Part shown: one piece after another, positions 1 through 6,215 of the stretch
Layout of the letters: the number at the start of each line of letters is the position of its first letter
Numbering within the stretch: the stretch's first letter is position 1
Assembly (NCBI GenBank): GCA_007120815.1
Contig: SKMY01000096.1
Location: 1-7,146 of the forward strand
Origin: Syntrophomonadaceae bacterium
GTDB lineage: Bacteria; Bacillota_D; Dethiobacteria; DTU022; UBA8154
Direction of reading: 5' to 3'
DNA length: 7,146 nucleotides
Position numbers and translations under genes: made by a program
The notes under the pieces: generated by a model
What the model was told of the DNA's origin: nothing
The model's input: the letters and a program-made list of their open reading frames with translations, nothing else
Database searches by the model: none

Positions 1-117
1 AAACCTTTATGCCTTAATAACCGTCTATTGTTTTGAATAAAGCCTGCCGTCAGCTGATATATTCCCCTCATTCTGTTATTTCGGCTTAATTCTACCAGGT
101 TTAGCACAAGATGCCCT

Positions 118-146
118 TTCATTTTACTTTTTGTCCATGTTATAAT
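118..146 (+). promoter_or_regulatory. Sigma-A type extended -10 promoter of the S8 protease gene
   Basis: A perfect extended -10, TGTTATAAT, lies at 138-146. Seventeen bases upstream of its TATAAT is TTTCAT (118-123), a poor -35, so recognition probably depends on the TGn extension. Transcription would begin near 153, giving a leader of about 24 bases before the ATG at 177. The motif is seen directly; its use as a promoter is inferred. Confidence 0.65.
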
Positions 147-162
147 TTCTGAAAGGAAAGAA

Positions 163-170
163 TTGGGGTT
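163..170 (+). promoter_or_regulatory. Weak ribosome binding site for the protease gene
   Basis: TTGGGGTT lies six bases before the ATG at 177 and is only a partial anti-Shine-Dalgarno match. A better match, GAAAGGA at 151-157, is about 19 bases away, too far for normal use. Initiation may be modest, but the signal peptide directly after this ATG supports the start. Confidence 0.4.
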
Positions 171-176
171 GTAAAC

Positions 177-3100
177 ATGCGCGTGCCGAAAAGGAAAATC
201 AAAAACCCCCTGCTGTCGGCTCTGCTCCTGGTTGTTGGGCTTGCGGTTATGGTCAGCCCCTTTTCCCTGCAGACCACCGGGGCCGTGGAAAAACCCATCC
301 CCCCTGCAGTTCTTAACGCACTGCACGAAGAACCCTTTGTCTCTGTTATTGTAACGCTGGAAAGCCAATCCAGCCAGGAAAATACACCTGACAGCCGCCA
401 ACCCAACCACGCCCCTCGAAAAGCGGTGGTCCAGGGTTTAAAAGACAGCGCCCAGGCAGTGGAAAGCGAAATATACCCCTCTATCCAGGAAGAAATGGAA
501 AAGGGCAACATCACGTCTTACGAATCCCTCTGGGCCGTTAACGCCTTCACAGCCGAAGCAAACCTGGAGGGCTTAAAGCGCATCGCCGGCCTTCCCCCGG
601 TGATCAACATCCAGTTGGACCGCTCCTTTGCCCTCACCTACCCGTCGGCCCAACCGGCCCGTGAAAATCAAAGACCAGGACTAAGCTCCACGGATCTGGC
701 TTCCAATGAAGGGCTGGGAGCGCAGGTTTTACAGGAGGGCGTCCAGGACGAACAGGAAACCCGGGAAACCCAGGTGTTACAGGAAGCCCAGGAAGAGCAG
801 GACACCGGAGAATCACAGGAAACACAGGCCCCTTCTCCCGCTGTCCCTCTGCCCTGGAACCTGGAGCAGGTCAACGCACCTAAAGCGTGGAATGAAGGAT
901 TCTACGGAGACGGTGTTGTCGTTGCCATTATGGATACCGGGGTCGACCCGGAACACCCTTCCCTTAGCAACCAGTACCGGGGAAACCTTCCCGGGCACAG
1001 CCATGAGACCAGCTGGTTCGACGCGACGGGAGAACATTTAAACAACAACGAACCCCTGGACCAGACAGGCCATGGGACCCACGTCGCTGGAATTATCCTG
1101 GGCGGCACCCCTGATAACCCCCTGGGTGTGGCGCCCAACGCTCGCTGGATTGGGGTCAATATATTCACCCGGGGGCATGCCTGGGAATCCCACATCATTA
1201 AAGCATTCCAGTGGCTGATGGCTCCCGGAGGAAACCCGGACCATGCGCCGGATATCGTGAACTGCTCCTGGGCCACCCGGCCGGATTTTGCAACGGATGA
1301 TCTGCAGTGGGAATTATTACATAACCTTGAAAAAGCAGGTATTTTTATCGTCTTTGCCGCGGGCAATAACGCCGGGGACGGGCCGGGAAGCCCTGCAGGA
1401 TACCCCCACGCCTTTTCTGTCGGGGCTGTTACCCAAAAAGGAGACGAGGGCGTAGTGGTTGCCGACTTCAGCAGTAAAGGCCCCATTCACTGGGACGGCA
1501 TAAAATACACCAAGCCGGAAATAACCGCTCCGGGGACCGGGATCCGTTCGGCCTGGCTTAACGGAGGCTTTTCCACCATGGACGGAACATCCATGGCAGC
1601 CGCACACGTTTCCGGTGTTTCCGCTCTGCTGCTTCAATCCAAGCCGGGCCTAAGCCCGGGGGCTGTTCGCCATATCTTGCTGCAGACGGCATACAGGGAC
1701 CCCGTCTGGGCGGATCAGGAAGCGCGTCCGGACAACGCTTTCGGGTATGGGGTCGTAGATGCGCAGGCTGCCGTGGGTTACGACCGGTCTTTATTGAAAG
1801 AAGAGGACGTGATTTTTTTCGATAACGCCGAGGAGGGTTTAGTGCGCTGGAGCACCTCTCCCAACCAGGCCTGGCATATTACCCGGGAAAAGGCCTGGGG
1901 GGGCACCTTTGCTTTTGCTGACTCACCCTGGGGTCAATACGCCAGCCATTCCCAATCCTGGATCGCCCTGAGCCAACCGGTGTCACTCTGTGGTTATCAC
2001 AGCCCGTCGCTGCATTTTCACCACACGTACGACTTTGCAACGGGGGGGGAAAGAAAAGACGATTTTGGTTACGTGGAATACTCCACGGACGGAAGGCTCT
2101 GGTCCCGGGTGTATCGTTTTTCCGGGTCCAATGAAGGGTTTGAACCTTTTTCCGTGCTGCTGCACCCGCCCCACGACGCTGAAAAGATATATCTAAGATT
2201 CCGGATAGAAAGCAACAACAGCGGAACGGGAAAGGGATGGTATATCGATGACATCGCTTTGCATGCCCGAGCGCAACCCCTGACGGAGCTGGACGAGCTG
2301 CAGCTGGACCCGCAAAAAACGTTAATCGGCTTGAACCAATCGGTTTCCGTTGATGCAAAAGCCGTTTTTTGCCGTTCCCTTTTCCGGGATATCGATCCCA
2401 AGCAGGTTCTTTGGCGCTCCACCAACCCCTCGGTTGCAAGTGTCCGCTACGGTGTAATAACCGGCCACACGCCAGGAAACGCTGTTATCCGAGGAACCTT
2501 TGCGGGAAAAACCGCCGATCTCCAGGTATCCGTCGTTGAAATCAATGCCCCCGAGCCCAGCCCAGAACCGGGCACCTATGTCAATGGTGTGGATGTTCAG
2601 CTAAATCCCGTCTATCCAGGCTCAACCATCCATTATACCCTTGACGGCAGCGAACCCGACAGGGAAAGCCCGGAACTCACCCCGGACGAGGTCATCTCGC
2701 TAGAAAATACAACAACAATAAAAGCCCGGGCATATCTGGAAAATATTCCCGGACCCGTATCAAACTATGCGTATTCCATTGTAGAAGGCGCCGATGTGAC
2801 CGGTCAGATTTCCCTGCAGGGACGCGCCAGGGTTGACGATGAGCTCAGCATCTTTTTCCTGGACCAGGCGGGAATGCGCTACGGGAGCGACAGGGTGACC
2901 CTATCTGAAAGCGGTCATTTTTCCACGGCCCTCCCCCTGGGTCCATATACCCTGGTGGTCGAACGCAAGCAGTACCTCACCAGAATCTTAGAACTGGAAT
3001 TAACCCTGGCCGACGAGCCCGTTGAACTGCCCCCCTTGGAGCTCCTGGCTGGCGATGTAACCGGCAGTAACCGGGTTGGGGTTGCCGACTTAGCCCGCCT

Positions 3101-3239
3101 TTCCCTGGCCTACAGGGCAACTTCAAGGGATGAGCACTGGGACGCCATGGCAGACTTAAACGGCGACGGCGTTGTCAATATGCTCGACCTGGACCTGCTG
3201 AGTCAGAACTACGGGCTGGAGGGAGACGCACATAGATAA
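177..3239 (+). CDS. Secreted bacillopeptidase F-like S8 subtilase with C-terminal dockerin
   Basis: An exported serine endopeptidase of 1020 residues. A signal peptide (basic KRK at 5-7, hydrophobic 11-32, likely cleavage after Ala36) precedes an inhibitor-like prodomain (about 50-150) and a Gln/Glu-rich linker (183-217). The S8 domain (about 225-535) carries the full triad: Asp253 in MDTGVD, His299 in GHGTHVAG and Ser472 in GTSMAAAH, with oxyanion Asn397 in AAGNN. The segment NLEQVNAPKAW and the following jelly-roll ending GWYIDDIAL (about 546-695) closely resemble bacillopeptidase F (Bpr). Next come a Big2-like domain (702-788), a chitobiase C-terminal-like domain (791-868, HYTLDGSEP), a carboxypeptidase-regulatory-like domain (872-957) and a type I dockerin (959-1015). 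Dockerin repeat two (from Asp993, DLNGDG) is canonical; repeat one (Asp960, DVTGSN) is degenerate. The protein should mature outside the cell by loss of the prodomain. No frameshift is seen. The S8 call is secure; the extra-domain names are from motif recognition. Confidence 0.93.
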   Translation: MRVPKRKIKNPLLSALLLVVGLAVMVSPFSLQTTGAVEKPIPPAVLNALHEEPFVSVIVTLESQSSQENTPDSRQPNHAPRKAVVQGLKDSAQAVESEIYPSIQEEMEKGNITSYESLWAVNAFTAEANLEGLKRIAGLPPVINIQLDRSFALTYPSAQPARENQRPGLSSTDLASNEGLGAQVLQEGVQDEQETRETQVLQEAQEEQDTGESQETQAPSPAVPLPWNLEQVNAPKAWNEGFYGDGVVVAIMDTGVDPEHPSLSNQYRGNLPGHSHETSWFDATGEHLNNNEPLDQTGHGTHVAGIILGGTPDNPLGVAPNARWIGVNIFTRGHAWESHIIKAFQWLMAPGGNPDHAPDIVNCSWATRPDFATDDLQWELLHNLEKAGIFIVFAAGNNAGDGPGSPAGYPHAFSVGAVTQKGDEGVVVADFSSKGPIHWDGIKYTKPEITAPGTGIRSAWLNGGFSTMDGTSMAAAHVSGVSALLLQSKPGLSPGAVRHILLQTAYRDPVWADQEARPDNAFGYGVVDAQAAVGYDRSLLKEEDVIFFDNAEEGLVRWSTSPNQAWHITREKAWGGTFAFADSPWGQYASHSQSWIALSQPVSLCGYHSPSLHFHHTYDFATGGERKDDFGYVEYSTDGRLWSRVYRFSGSNEGFEPFSVLLHPPHDAEKIYLRFRIESNNSGTGKGWYIDDIALHARAQPLTELDELQLDPQKTLIGLNQSVSVDAKAVFCRSLFRDIDPKQVLWRSTNPSVASVRYGVITGHTPGNAVIRGTFAGKTADLQVSVVEINAPEPSPEPGTYVNGVDVQLNPVYPGSTIHYTLDGSEPDRESPELTPDEVISLENTTTIKARAYLENIPGPVSNYAYSIVEGADVTGQISLQGRARVDDELSIFFLDQAGMRYGSDRVTLSESGHFSTALPLGPYTLVVERKQYLTRILELELTLADEPVELPPLELLAGDVTGSNRVGVADLARLSLAYRATSRDEHWDAMADLNGDGVVNMLDLDLLSQNYGLEGDAHR

Positions 3240-3241
3240 CC

Positions 3242-3274
3242 AAAAGGAAGCAGGAGAACCGTCCCCGTGCTTCC
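3242..3274 (-). terminator. Likely intrinsic terminator of pckA formed by the repeat
   Basis: Read on the minus strand, arms GGAAGCA and TGCTTCC close a hairpin that continues as GGGGA paired with TCTCC (one G-T wobble), with one bulged C and a CGGT loop. It is followed directly by TTTT (3245-3242). It starts 56 bases past the pckA stop. The plus-strand version has an A-C mismatch in place of the wobble and no T tract after it, so it should work better for pckA than for the protease gene. The function is inferred. Confidence 0.5.
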
Positions 3275-3334
3275 TTGAACCGTCCCCGTGCTTCCTTGAG
3301 TTCAGTGGGTTCTCCTGCTTCCCCTGAGTTCAGT
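3246..3334. repeat. Composite REP-like repeat with tandem and inverted copies
   Basis: Three nested patterns are visible. A 21-base unit beginning GAACCGTCCCCGTGC is repeated exactly in tandem at 3256-3276 and 3277-3297. Arms of 15 bases, GGAAGCAGGAGAACC (3246-3260) and GGTTCTCCTGCTTCC (3308-3322), are perfect inverted repeats. A 10-base direct repeat, TGAGTTCAGT, lies at 3297-3306 and 3325-3334. The core, read on the minus strand as GGGGACGGTTC, resembles abundant interspersed repeats that I recall from Clostridia, some of which may be moved by TnpA-REP (Y1) transposases; that link is inference. The element fills almost the entire gap between two convergent genes and runs into the pckA stop codon. 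Confidence 0.85.
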
Positions 3335-4952
3335 ACCGGTGCGCCCGCCTTAAATCGAGCAGGCTGTTATTCAGGGCCGGTCCCGCTGCAGCGATTTCCT
3401 CCGATGCCTCGGAAAAAAGCGCAAAATTATTCACGAACCGCTCTGCCAGCAAAAAGGCCTGTTTCTTAAAGGCAGACTTATCCGCCCAGGTGGCTTCCGG
3501 CCAAAGAATTTCCGCCGGCACCCCCGGGCATGCCTGGGGCACCTTCAGGTTAAATACCGGGTCTCGCTTGAAGCTGGCAGATTTCAACTTTCCGGTAATG
3601 GCCGCCCGGACCATTCGGCGGGTATATACAATATTGATGCGCTCCCCCACGCCGTAAGGCCCGCCGATCCACCCCGTGTTAACCAGGTAAACATTAACGC
3701 CGCGCTTTTCGATTTTATCTTTTAACAAGCGGGCATACACCGTGGGCGGCAGGGGCAAAAACGGGGCGCCAAAGCAGGTAGAAAAGGTGGCTGCCGGGGT
3801 CGTTACCCCCCGCTCCGTTCCCGCCAGCTTGCTGGTATACCCCGAAAGGAAATGGTACATGGCCTGTTCACTGCTCAAACAGGCAACCGGGGGGAGCACC
3901 CCAAAGGCATCGGCCGTCAAAAATATGATAACATTCGGGTGGCCGGCCACTCCAGGAACCACGGCATCGGGAATAAAATCCACGGGATAACCCGCCCGGG
4001 TGTTTTCCGTAATGGTTTTGTCCCCGAAATCCGCCTCTCCCGTCTCCGGGTCAGCTACGACGTTTTCCAGGACCGCCCCAAACTTAATGGCATCCCAGAT
4101 TTGCGGTTCCCGCTCCCGGGACAGATCGATGCACTTGGCATAACACCCGCCCTCCAGGTTAAAAATACCGTGCTCGGACCAACCGTGTTCGTCATCTCCA
4201 ATGAGGAAACGGTCCGGGTCAGCCGACAAGGAGGTCTTTCCCGTACCCGATAACCCAAAAAACAAGGCCACGTCCCCTTCTTTACCCACATTAGCTGAAC
4301 AGTGCATGGACAGCACCCCCTGGCGGGGCAGAAGATAATTCATGACGGAAAAGATTGATTTTTTAATTTCCCCGGCGTAATACGTACCCCCGATAATGAC
4401 CATTTGTTTTTCAAAGTGGATAATCACAAAAGCCTCGGAGTGGGTGCCGTCCAACTCGGGCTCCGCCTGGAAACCCGGCGCGCAGATCACGGTAAAGCAA
4501 GGCTTAAATGATTTCAACTCCTGCTCACCGGGCCTGAGAAAAAGCTGACGGGCAAACATGTTCTGCCAGGCCAGCTCGTTGATAAACCGGATGGGATAGC
4601 GGTATTTCTCCTCGGAACCGACAAAACCGTCAAAAACAAAAATCTCCCGGCCTTGCAAGTAGGCGCACAGGCGATTATGTAAACGTTCAAAATGATCTGG
4701 ACTGATGGGTTTGTTTACGTTTCCCCACCAGATTTCCCCGGCTACCGATGGTGACTCCACGATGAATTTGTCCTGCGGTGAACGACCCGTATAACTCCCT
4801 GTCTTTACACTTAGTGCACCGGAACTGTTCAGCGTACCTTCTCCGCGGCATATGGCTTTCTCAACCAGTCTGGAGACTGGAAGGTTACGATAGATCTGCC
4901 CCGTGTTGTATATTCCGGCGCTTTCCAGGTTTATTGCTTGTTTTTTTTCCAA
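3330..4952 (-). CDS. pckA: Phosphoenolpyruvate carboxykinase (ATP)
   Basis: A cytosolic enzyme that interconverts oxaloacetate plus ATP and PEP plus CO2 plus ADP. It usually serves gluconeogenesis, but in some anaerobes it runs toward oxaloacetate and ATP. Numbered from the TTG at 4952 the protein has 540 residues, the size of E. coli PckA. All key parts are visible: substrate-binding Arg57 in TGRSPQDKF, Tyr192 and Lys197/198 in [11 protein letters not shown], His217 in SMHCSANVG, the kinase-1a P-loop GLSGTGKT with Lys239, metal-binding Asp253/254 in GDDEHGW, and Arg319 in TENTRAGYP. The sequence is close to Bacillus PckA throughout. The start was chosen because GGAGG (4964-4960) sits seven bases before TTG 4952; ATG 4958 is only one base from it, and TTG 4988 (552 residues) lacks a ribosome site and lies at the predicted transcript start. 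The gene is monocistronic and divergent from the GTPase gene. Its TGA stop (3332-3330) lies inside the repeat at 3325-3334. Confidence 0.97.
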   Translation of the reverse strand: MEKKQAINLESAGIYNTGQIYRNLPVSRLVEKAICRGEGTLNSSGALSVKTGSYTGRSPQDKFIVESPSVAGEIWWGNVNKPISPDHFERLHNRLCAYLQGREIFVFDGFVGSEEKYRYPIRFINELAWQNMFARQLFLRPGEQELKSFKPCFTVICAPGFQAEPELDGTHSEAFVIIHFEKQMVIIGGTYYAGEIKKSIFSVMNYLLPRQGVLSMHCSANVGKEGDVALFFGLSGTGKTSLSADPDRFLIGDDEHGWSEHGIFNLEGGCYAKCIDLSREREPQIWDAIKFGAVLENVVADPETGEADFGDKTITENTRAGYPVDFIPDAVVPGVAGHPNVIIFLTADAFGVLPPVACLSSEQAMYHFLSGYTSKLAGTERGVTTPAATFSTCFGAPFLPLPPTVYARLLKDKIEKRGVNVYLVNTGWIGGPYGVGERINIVYTRRMVRAAITGKLKSASFKRDPVFNLKVPQACPGVPAEILWPEATWADKSAFKKQAFLLAERFVNNFALFSEASEEIAAAGPALNNSLLDLRRAHRY

Positions 4953-4959
4953 AACCATC

Positions 4960-4964
4960 CCTCC
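4960..4964 (-). promoter_or_regulatory. Ribosome binding site that decides the pckA start
   Basis: GGAGG on the minus strand lies seven bases before TTG 4952. The same site leaves only one base before ATG 4958, too close for normal initiation. This favours the TTG although an ATG lies two codons upstream in frame. Confidence 0.65.
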
Positions 4965-4993
4965 CAAGAAACCATAACCAACATCCAAAAATA

Positions 4994-5022
4994 AGTATAA
5001 ACGATAATCCCATGAAAGAAAA
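4994..5022 (-). promoter_or_regulatory. Candidate promoter of pckA
   Basis: On the minus strand, TATACT (4999-4994) is a good -10, and TTTTCT (5022-5017) 17 bases upstream is a weak -35. Transcription would start near 4988-4986, giving a leader of about 35 bases before TTG 4952 and arguing against a start at 4988. No operator or catabolite-response element was recognised. Confidence 0.45.
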
Positions 5023-5143
5023 GGGGTTTTCCCTATTTTGCAAATTTCTCCAACCCGGCCTGCCCCATAGGCCTGAGCGGACTTCGGGAAACAGCCCTGA
5101 GCAGTTGCGCCTGCTGAAGCAAATTATTATTTCCACTCAAAGG

Positions 5144-5172
5144 TTGCCTGTCTTGCCCGTTCAGGATAAAAT
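5144..5172 (+). promoter_or_regulatory. Sigma-A type promoter of the GTPase-symporter unit
   Basis: TTGCCT (5144-5149) and TAAAAT (5167-5172) are separated by exactly 17 bases, matching the -35 at four of six and the -10 at five of six positions. Transcription would start near 5179, leaving a leader of only about 15 bases that consists mostly of the ribosome binding site. Function is inferred from motif and spacing. Confidence 0.6.
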
Positions 5173-5180
5173 AGTGATGA

Positions 5181-5188
5181 AGGGGGTG
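5181..5188 (+). promoter_or_regulatory. Ribosome binding site of the GTPase gene
   Basis: AGGGGGTG ends five bases before the TTG at 5194. No ATG or GTG start in the same frame lies nearby, so this site fixes the TTG as the start. Confidence 0.6.
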
Positions 5189-5193
5189 TTGAT

Positions 5194-6192
5194 TTGCCTG
5201 CCAATTTAACACCGCAGTATTATGCGGCTGAAGAAGCCTATAAAAAAGCGACCACCCTGGAGGAAAAAATAGAAGCCCTGCAGGAAATGCTGTCTGTAAT
5301 GCCCAAACACAAGGGCACGGAAAAGCTGCAGGGAGACATTAAAAGGCGCCTCTCCAAGCTCAAGGAAGAGGGGCTGAAAAGATCAAAAACCGCTTCCTAC
5401 AATCCCTTTCACGTGGAAAAGCAGGGCGCCGGCCAGGTCGTTTTGGCCGGTTATCCAAACACGGGCAAATCATCCCTGGTGGCCGCCTTAACCCGGGCCA
5501 AAGTTAAAGTGGCAGATTTCCCCTTTACCACGGCAATACCCGCTACGGGCATGATGCCCTTTAAGGACATCTTGATCCAACTGGTTGACACACCGCCTTT
5601 TAGCTCCGACGGGGCACCTACAGGCCTGCTGAACACCTTTAAACGAGCCGACCTGCTGCTGGTCCTTTTAGATGCCAGCAGTGAACAGTGCCTGGAAGAA
5701 TTGGAAGAAACCCTGGGCTTTTTATGTGAAAAGCGCGTCATTCAGCCTCTGGAAACGGACCCGTCCCCTGACAGCGCCATGGTGGATACCGGACGGCGTT
5801 ACGTACCCTACCGGTTAATCGCCACAAAAATGGATCTCCCCCAAAGTCTGGAAAACCTGGAGATCATTTTGGAACTCAAACCTGAACTGGCCATCAATAC
5901 CTTATCTGCAAAGGATGAAACGGGTTTGAACCGGTTAAAAGAACTCATCTTTGATGATTTGAGGATCATCCGGGTTTATACAAAAACGCCGGGCAAAGAA
6001 CCCGACATGGAAACACCCTTTGTGCTGAAAAAAGGTGATACCGTGATGGACCTGGCGTACAGTATCCATCGCGACTTTCCCGATCGGCTGAAGAACGCCC
6101 GACTTTGGGGATCCTCCAAGTTTGAAGGTCAATCCGTAGCCCGGGATTACATCCTGGAAGACGGGGATATCGTAGAACTAAACCTGGCATAA
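5194..6192 (+). CDS. DRG-like GTPase with C-terminal TGS domain
   Basis: A 332-residue cytosolic GTPase of the Obg/HflX superfamily, closest in layout to the DRG/Rbg group. A charged, probably helical N-terminal region (about 8-66) precedes the G domain: G1 GYPNTGKSS (86-94), G2 in DFPFTTA, G3 VDTPPF, G4 TKMD (211-214) and G5 SAK. The TGS domain (about 257-332) starts RVYTKTPGKEPD, very like the DRG segment RIYTKPKGQLPD, and ends DGDIVEL. Compared with eukaryotic DRG proteins it is shorter and seems to lack the S5D2L insert. G3 has DTPP instead of DxPG, and G4 has Thr instead of Asn; similar variants occur in other GTPases (EngB has TKxD). DRG relatives act with translating ribosomes, so a translation role is likely, but no partner is visible. 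Translation starts at TTG 5194 behind AGGGGGTG. The symporter gene follows after 23 bases, suggesting one transcript. Confidence 0.88.
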   Translation: MPANLTPQYYAAEEAYKKATTLEEKIEALQEMLSVMPKHKGTEKLQGDIKRRLSKLKEEGLKRSKTASYNPFHVEKQGAGQVVLAGYPNTGKSSLVAALTRAKVKVADFPFTTAIPATGMMPFKDILIQLVDTPPFSSDGAPTGLLNTFKRADLLLVLLDASSEQCLEELEETLGFLCEKRVIQPLETDPSPDSAMVDTGRRYVPYRLIATKMDLPQSLENLEIILELKPELAINTLSAKDETGLNRLKELIFDDLRIIRVYTKTPGKEPDMETPFVLKKGDTVMDLAYSIHRDFPDRLKNARLWGSSKFEGQSVARDYILEDGDIVELNLA

Positions 6193-6199
6193 GACATTG

Positions 6200-6205
6200 A
6201 AGGAG
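6200..6205 (+). promoter_or_regulatory. Ribosome binding site of the symporter gene
   Basis: AAGGAG lies ten bases before TTG 6216, slightly longer than ideal. A TGA in the same frame at 6207-6209 rules out any start further upstream. Confidence 0.55.
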
Positions 6206-6215
6206 CTGAAAGCGG

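Larger units (their letters stand above)
1..176. other. AT-rich non-coding leader upstream of the protease gene
   Basis: This stretch has stop codons in all frames and no gene that I can recognise. It is visibly richer in A and T than the genes that follow. Its only clear signal is the promoter at its right end. No tRNA, riboswitch or hairpin terminator was found by eye. The gene to the left, if any, ends before the window. Confidence 0.6.
4953..5193. other. Divergent intergenic control region between pckA and the GTPase gene
   Basis: These 241 bases separate the divergent starts. They hold the pckA leader and promoter on the left, the GTPase promoter on the right, and about 120 bases between the two -35 boxes in which only short palindromes such as GGCC pairs are visible. 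No small RNA, riboswitch or convincing small gene was seen. Confidence 0.55.

Noticed and set aside
902..1486. Open frame of 194 codons on the minus strand opposite the S8 catalytic domain
   Set aside because: It overlaps the conserved Asp and His motifs on the other strand, so codon constraint there explains it; the translation resembles no known family.
1879..2439. Open frame of 186 codons on the minus strand inside the protease gene
   Set aside because: It lies wholly within a well-supported coding region, has a Pro/Arg/Cys-rich translation typical of antisense reading of GC-rich DNA, and shows no recognisable domain.
3256..3297. CRISPR-like tandem repeat
   Set aside because: The two 21-base copies abut directly with no spacer between them and no cas gene is nearby, so this is not an array.
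3246..3322. Insertion sequence ends (terminal inverted repeats)
   Set aside because: Only 47 bases lie between the arms, with no transposase frame. It is better described as a small REP-like element; the TGAGTTCAGT repeat does not flank both arms as a target duplication would.
3275..3469. Small plus-strand frame starting in the repeat and running antisense to the pckA 3' end
   Set aside because: It begins in repetitive DNA, has no ribosome binding site and is a shadow of the pckA coding strand.
5000..5143. Catabolite-response or other operator between pckA and the GTPase gene
   Set aside because: I found no convincing match to a known operator and only short palindromes expected by chance.
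4778..5209. Possible plus-strand gene of 143 codons across the divergent promoter region
   Set aside because: It overlaps the conserved pckA 5' end antisense and the start of the GTPase gene, and would contain both promoters. No ribosome site or domain supports it.
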